Source: Betaproteobacteria bacterium Ga0077523
GTDB taxonomy: Bacteria; Pseudomonadota; Gammaproteobacteria; Burkholderiales; Ga0077523
Direction: 5' to 3'
NCBI GenBank assembly: GCA_001464695.1
Contig: LNDQ01000033.1
Span: 1-36,014 of the forward strand
DNA length: 36,014 nt
The notes under the pieces were generated by a model. The model saw nothing but the letters and a program-made list of their open reading frames with translations, did no database searches and was not told the DNA's origin. The position numbers and the translations under genes are program-made. Shown here one piece after another: positions 33,301 to 36,014 of the stretch (positions within the stretch are counted from its first letter, which is position 1; each line of letters begins with the position of its first letter).

Positions 33301-36014
33301 CTGACCGTCAGGGTGATCGCACTGGTGGCGTTGGCGGCCGTCGTGAACGTCAGCCCGGAACCGGAGATGAAACTGTTCAGATTGGTGGCCGTGCCCGTCA
33401 GCGTGACGGTGCCGGAGCCCGATCCGCTCACCGTGATGCCACCGCCGCTGGTGGCGGCGAGCGTGCCGCTGCCCACGGAGAACGTCATTTGCAGGCTAGA
33501 GGCGGCCGAATCCACGTCGACCACCGAGATGCCGGTGAGCGCGGTGGCCACGTCCTCCGTGACGGTGATGGATCCCGGCACGGTGTTGACCGGCGCGTCG
33601 TTCACCGGATTGACCGTGATGGTCGCGGTGGCGACGTTGGAGTTGTTGGTGCCGTCGTTGGCCCGATAGGTGAAGCTGTCGGTGCCGGCGAAGTTCGCGC
33701 TCGGGGTGTAGGTGAACGAGCCATCGGCGTTCAGGCTCAACGTTCCGTTCGACGGGCCCGACACGAGCACGGCCGAGAGTCCCGCCCGCATCGTGTCGGT
33801 GTCGTTGTCGAGCACCCCGGCGCGGGCCAGGTCGACCACGTCGCTTGCCGACAGGGCGGTGTTGTACACCCGCACTTCATCGATCTGTCCGTCGAAGAAC
33901 CGGGTCGAGGCACTGGGAGCACCCACCCGCATCGGCCCGCTCCAGGCAGAGCGGTCGTTCTGCGTGCCGGTGTCGGTACCTTCAAGTACGCCGTCGACGT
34001 ACAGGTTGGCCTGCAACGTGCCGCCACCCTGGTCCGAGACGACCACGGCGACGTGGTGCCAGTTCGTCGTGTCGGTGAAGGTGCTCGACGAGACGATGTT
34101 GATGGGGTTCCCCGCTTCGGCGTCGTAGCCGAGGAAGAACGCGATGCGGTTGTCCTGGTCGTAGTGGCCCACCGACAGATTCATCTCGGCGTCGGCGGTT
34201 GTCGCACTCGGCTCGCCCCAGCCGTTGCCGCCGCTGCGGCCCTGCCACAGGATGTGGTGCTGGCCCGTGGTGATGTCGGTCTTGAACCACGCCGACAGCG
34301 TGAAGTTGTTCGAGGTCCGCGCCGTGGTGCTCAGGGCCGTGGCGTAGTCGCTCGAGCCGTCGAACGAGAGTGCGTTGCTCCCGACGCGTCCTGCAACGAA
34401 CGTCGGGTCCGCCGCATCGACTCCCGAGGAACTGCCACGGGTGCCCGTGCTGGCCGGCGTGGCCGAATTGGCGAGCGTCTGGTTGGCGCCACCATCGTCG
34501 AAGCGGTACCAGTCGACCAGCCCGGTTGACGCGGGCGCCACCGTCAGCGTGGTGTCCTCGTTGACGCTGAAGCTGTCGTTGACGGCCACCGGCTCCGGTC
34601 CGATGGAAGCGAAGTTGACGCCGAACTCGGAGGTGTTGCCCGAAGGGTCGGTGGCCGTGGCGGTGATGACGTCGCCCACGTTGAGGCCGACCACTGCGAA
34701 CGAACCGGAAAACTGGCTCGACGCGTTGGTCGTGAGCGCACCGAGGTAGGTCCTGCCTTCGCCTGAGCCGCTCGCATCCGCCGAGGCCCGGAAGAACTCT
34801 ACGCGCGCGTTGGCGAAGGTTGCCGAACTCGCCGCGTTGCCGACGTAGCCTTCCACGATGAACGTGCCGCCGTTCACGATGGCCCGGGTGATCACCGGGC
34901 TGTCCATCCCCTGGTTGGGAGCGCCGCCGGTGGCACCGTTGTTCGCCGTGACGCCGTCGTTCGCGTGGTCGATCCCGAGCCCGTCGTTGGCGTAGATGCT
35001 GTTGCCGAGGATGCGGTTGCCGGTGGACGTGTTGGTGTTGACGATGACACCGTCGCCGCCGTTGCCGGAGATGATGTTGCCTTCGCCTGCGGCGGTGCCG
35101 CCGACCCAGTTGTTGGTGGCGCCATTGAAGATCGCCACCCCCTGGTTGGTGTTGCCCAGATCGACGGTGGCGGTGACGTCGAGGCCGATGATGTTGCCGC
35201 GGACCAGGTTGCCGCTGGTGCCGGAGCCGAAGATCTGTATGCCGTCCACGTCGCTGCCGGAGATCACGTTGCGGTCCGCGACCGTCGCGCCGCCGATCAC
35301 GTTGTTGCTGGAGCCGCCGGTGATGTAGACCCCGACCTGGTTGGCGACCGCGGCCGTCCCGGCCGCGTTGGTGCCGAGAAAGTTGCCGGCCACCGTGTTG
35401 TTCGAGGAGTTGAGGATGCGGATCCCGCTCAAGTCGAAGCCGTTGATGGCGAGGCCACGGACGGTGCTGCCCGAACTGCCGGTGTCGAGGACCAGCCCGC
35501 TCGACCCTCCGGAAGCCGCGCTCGTCAGCACCACGACGGGCGTGGAGACGTAATTCGGTTCGGAGGTAGCGTCGATGTCGACGGCCCCGGTGATGGTGGG
35601 GAGGCCTCCGGCCGCAACCGTGATCGTGTGTGGTCCGCTGCCCGCGATGTTGAAGAAGATGCGGTCGGCCCCGCCGACGTTCGCGGTGTTGTTGGCGGCG
35701 AGGATCGCCTCGCGCAGCGAGATGCGGCCGTCGGCACCGCGGTTCGCGAGCAGTGCGGCGATCGAGGTGGTCGTGCCGTCAGCCACGTCGCTCGTCGTGT
35801 CGACCACCAGCGCCGCCGAGTAGCGTTGCGCGAAAACGCCCGACCCGTCGCCGGTGCCGTTGCCGGACCACACGACGACGTACTGTCCGAGGGTGTTCAT
35901 GGCGACCGAGGCAGGGCCCTGATTGCCGCTCGTCGTGGTGTTGACCCGGGTCTCGGAACCGTTGGAGCTGCCGTCCCAGTTGAACTCGCGTCGGTAGACG
36001 CCGGTGGTGCTGGC
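27357..36014 (-). CDS. Giant repetitive surface protein (beta-helix, nested LamG, cadherin-like repeats, C-terminal membrane anchor), 5' end outside window
   Basis: At least 2885 residues; the frame is open through base 36014. From the N-terminal side: a GNQGPASVAMN..VVVWSG repeat (to about 35815); a CSLREAI segment (about 35810-35640); a parallel beta-helix rich in NVI/GN turns (about 35600-34880); a carbohydrate-binding-like LamG domain (33822-34531) nested in a tandem-95-like repeat; about ten cadherin-like repeats of about 130 residues (33800-29350), nine with D[QL]GNTG; two cadherin domains (about 29350-28700); two CSPG-like repeats (about 28700-28060); a proline-rich linker; a hydrophobic helix (about 27599-27510); and an acidic tail (RDDEEDEEEAPEW). 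An adhesin or cell-surface sensor is likely. No RTX nonapeptides or sortase motif are seen. The stop overlaps the diguanylate cyclase start. Confidence 0.88.
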   Translation of the reverse strand, partial: ASTTGVYRREFNWDGSSNGSETRVNTTTSGNQGPASVAMNTLGQYVVVWSGNGTGDGSGVFAQRYSAALVVDTTSDVADGTTTSIAALLANRGADGRISLREAILAANNTANVGGADRIFFNIAGSGPHTITVAAGGLPTITGAVDIDATSEPNYVSTPVVVLTSAASGGSSGLVLDTGSSGSTVRGLAINGFDLSGIRILNSSNNTVAGNFLGTNAAGTAAVANQVGVYITGGSSNNVIGGATVADRNVISGSDVDGIQIFGSGTSGNLVRGNIIGLDVTATVDLGNTNQGVAIFNGATNNWVGGTAAGEGNIISGNGGDGVIVNTNTSTGNRILGNSIYANDGLGIDHANDGVTANNGATGGAPNQGMDSPVITRAIVNGGTFIVEGYVGNAASSATFANARVEFFRASADASGSGEGRTYLGALTTNASSQFSGSFAVVGLNVGDVITATATDPSGNTSEFGVNFASIGPEPVAVNDSFSVNEDTTLTVAPASTGLVDWYRFDDGGANQTLANSATPASTGTRGSSSGVDAADPTFVAGRVGSNALSFDGSSDYATALSTTARTSNNFTLSAWFKTDITTGQHHILWQGRSGGNGWGEPSATTADAEMNLSVGHYDQDNRIAFFLGYDAEAGNPINIVSSSTFTDTTNWHHVAVVVSDQGGGTLQANLYVDGVLEGTDTGTQNDRSAWSGPMRVGAPSASTRFFDGQIDEVRVYNTALSASDVVDLARAGVLDNDTDTMRAGLSAVLVSGPSNGTLSLNADGSFTYTPSANFAGTDSFTYRANDGTNNSNVATATITVNPVNDAPVNTVPGSITVTEDVATALTGISVVDVDSAASSLQMTFSVGSGTLAATSGGGITVSGSGSGTVTLTGTATNLNSFISGSGLTFTTAANATSAITLTVSTNDQGNTGSGGARSDTDNVTLNVTAVNDAPVNTVPASIAVTEDVATALTGISVADVDAGGASLQITLSVGSGTLAATAGGGVTVSGSGTASLVLTGTASNLNTFVSGSSVTFTTAANTTSAVTLTVATSDQGNTGSGGTRTDSDNVTLNVTAVNDAPVLAGTNNLTAINEDPSSNGGTLVSALLSGQVTDPDSGALSGIAVVSVDSTNGTWQYSTNGGGAWNSFGSPDATTARLLAADAGTLVRFVPSTNYNGTASIVLRAWDRTAGTAASTANVTSNGGSTPYSSATATASVTVNAVNDAPTVTAPGSIALTEDVAGTLTGISFADVDAATGSMVATFTVAQGSLAATSGGGVTVGGTATALTLTGTRANLNAFIAGSALTYTSAANDTTNVTLGVSVDDQGNTGSGGAQNSGVTNITLTFSAINDAPQNTVPGAQTVNEDTALVFSTGNGNRISIADADAASGSVQVTLSVTNGTLTLSSGAGLTFTTGDGTADANLVFSGTVANVNAALNGMRYDPTAAYSGPALLALTTNDQGNTGAGGVLSDNDTVAITVDAVNDPPLNTVPVAQSTNANIALTFSTGNGNRISVADSDATGNPVQVTVTATNGAVTLASVSGLAFSVGSGTADATMTFTGTITDVNSALDGLVFDPAPAFVGAASLQIVTSDQGNTGSGGAQTDNDTVAITVNASTSPTAVDDSYGVGEDGTLPISSSVLDNDTDPDTAPAGLTADLVAGPANAFAFVLNADGTFSYTPNTNFSGTDAFTYRVFDGTTYSNVATATITVAAANDAPVNTVPGVQATTEDTALIFSTGTGNGIAIADVDDAGSNLQVTLTATDGTVTLAGFAGLSFSTGDGSGDALMTFTGTKAAINAALDGLAFTPTTNFSGAGVVQIGTSDLGNTGAGGVLTDSDAITINVAAANDAPISNVPAAQAGTEDVTLVFSVANGNALTVTDVDAGASAVEITLTAANGALTLASLTGLSFSVGDGSADTVMTFTGSIAEVNTALDGLAFIPTAHFNGGATLTLEVDDQGNTGAGGALSDVEAVAINLAAANDAPVLTAPATIAVTEDMVSALTGLSVADADSAGSDVEMTLTVATGTLAATSGAGVTVLGSGSGTLVLTGTTAAINAFIAASEVTFATDADASAAVALSIAVSDLGNTGAGGAQSDSGSTTLNVTAVNDAPANTVPGAQTTPFNTPLVLSMANANRLSIADVDAGSGSLAIVLTATNGTLTLGSLAGLTFSTGDGTADTMSAFTGTLADVNAALDGMIFTPTPGYSGPASVRLQTDDQGNTGGGALTDDDTVTITVLPPNNVPVITSNGGAATATVSAAENTIVVTTMIAADPDVPGQTLTWSIAGGADAALFTIDGTTGELSFATTPDAEAPADANADGVYAVDIQVDDGDGGTDLQSLSVTVVDVDEFDVGPVTDAAVAADTVAENSAAGTTVGLTASASDADVSDNTITYTLDADAGGRFAIDATTGVVTVAGPLDFETTASHNITVRATSSDGSFSTQVFAINVTDANDAPVQTSNAGLALNEGATATIGNALLNATDVDDAPALIAYTIGTTPARGVLRLNATPLAAGSTFTQADIDANLVSYLHDGSETVTDSFTFTVRDAAAATLPLQTFSITVSPVNDPITLSAASLTITPDGATSVGTGAFTTADPDGPAPAYTVQNVTDGHFELVGAPGVPIATFTTAELVGGQVVFLHTGGAAVPAFEVSASDGTFVTPFIAATVALAATAPTNPTDGIIADFSPPPLVVVLPPGVVTGNAGTVTPIVVTGGDGLDNGVDTPLLTLPVPRRPAAPKPASAQQTSGLPAEVLLQQRNDVGNIDRRTLGAATFSLPAVSLPPASPPTTLANFEPELTPAARAQLIADLAGVLDEEPEPTRLELALKSMQLASLALSVGVVTWILRAGGLISSLLASLPAWRHMDPLPILARDDEEDEEEAPEWQKTAPTDEPDERRLERVLGTEAAT
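29350..33818 (-). repeat. Tandem cadherin-like repeat array within the giant gene
   Basis: Units of about 385-405 bases (about 130 residues) recur, marked by NDAP-type junctions near 33590, 33210, 32830, 32395, 32010, 31610, 30920, 30525, 30130 and 29745. Nine units carry D[QL]GNTG followed by an acidic stretch. Two units differ: one with NGTWQYS..GGAWNSF (about 32835-32400) and one VCBS/tandem-95-like (about 31230-30935). The repeats are protein-level and diverged in DNA, so they look like old duplications. Confidence 0.8.

Noticed and set aside
29350..33818. CRISPR-like periodic repeats
   Set aside because: The period (about 390 bases) and coding continuity show protein-domain repeats, not short direct repeats with spacers.
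1..36014. tRNA genes, insertion sequences, integrases, attachment sites
   Set aside because: I found no T-loop GGTTCGAATCC-type signals, transposase motifs or terminal inverted repeats in intergenic stretches.

Overview
The window comes from a GC-rich Gram-negative bacterium, most likely a proteobacterium and probably a betaproteobacterium. The evidence is the GC-rich third codon positions, the 3' end of a proteobacterial-type 5S rRNA at the left edge, an outer-membrane barrel ending in an aromatic residue, a lipobox lipoprotein, and FecR/CHASE2/GGDEF signalling proteins. The species cannot be fixed from this sequence. No insertion sequence, phage gene, integrase, tRNA or CRISPR array was seen.

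Layout. (1) 1-100: the end of an rRNA operon (5S 3' end plus a 10-bp terminator hairpin). (2) 258-5614, + strand: a complete five-gene peptide-type ABC importer (binding protein, two permeases, two ATPases) with ATGA-type overlaps. (3) 5632-11062: a NAD(P)-aldehyde dehydrogenase (-), a membrane diguanylate cyclase (+), a GMC alcohol/choline-type oxidoreductase (+) and a small secreted EF-hand protein (+). (4) 11182-13550: a coupled pair of short hot-dog (MaoC-like) dehydratase subunits (-), then a DMT/EamA transporter and a membrane-anchored retropepsin-like protease (+). (5) 19083-13569, - strand: a tight five-gene operon of a thiolase-like protein without the usual N-terminal nucleophilic cysteine, a DUF35 zinc-ribbon/OB partner, an ADP-forming acyl-CoA synthetase, an exported cupin and a membrane-anchored M20 peptidase. 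The first three resemble the acyl-CoA side-chain lyase (aldolase) pairs of steroid or branched-acid catabolism.

(6) 36014-19238, - strand: the most unusual region. A giant repetitive surface protein (at least 2885 residues, truncated by the window edge) carries a VWSG-type repeat, a CSLREAI/beta-helix region, a LamG domain nested inside a tandem-95-like repeat, many cadherin-like repeats with nine D[QL]GNTG motifs, a C-terminal transmembrane helix and an acidic tail. Its stop codon overlaps the start of a membrane PAS-GGDEF diguanylate cyclase. Next come a CHASE2 class III nucleotide cyclase, a FecR-TPR-outer-membrane-barrel protein whose reading frame is broken near 20,880, and an eight-cysteine lipoprotein. 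I propose that these five genes form an envelope-spanning surface-sensing or adhesion module connected to two cyclic-nucleotide messengers. The gene order and coupling are read from the sequence; the joint function is inference.

Most convergent gene ends carry GC-rich inverted repeats without T-tracts. The two gene-free stretches longer than 300 bases (7114-7444 and 10453-10789) hold only weak promoter-like and dyad elements.
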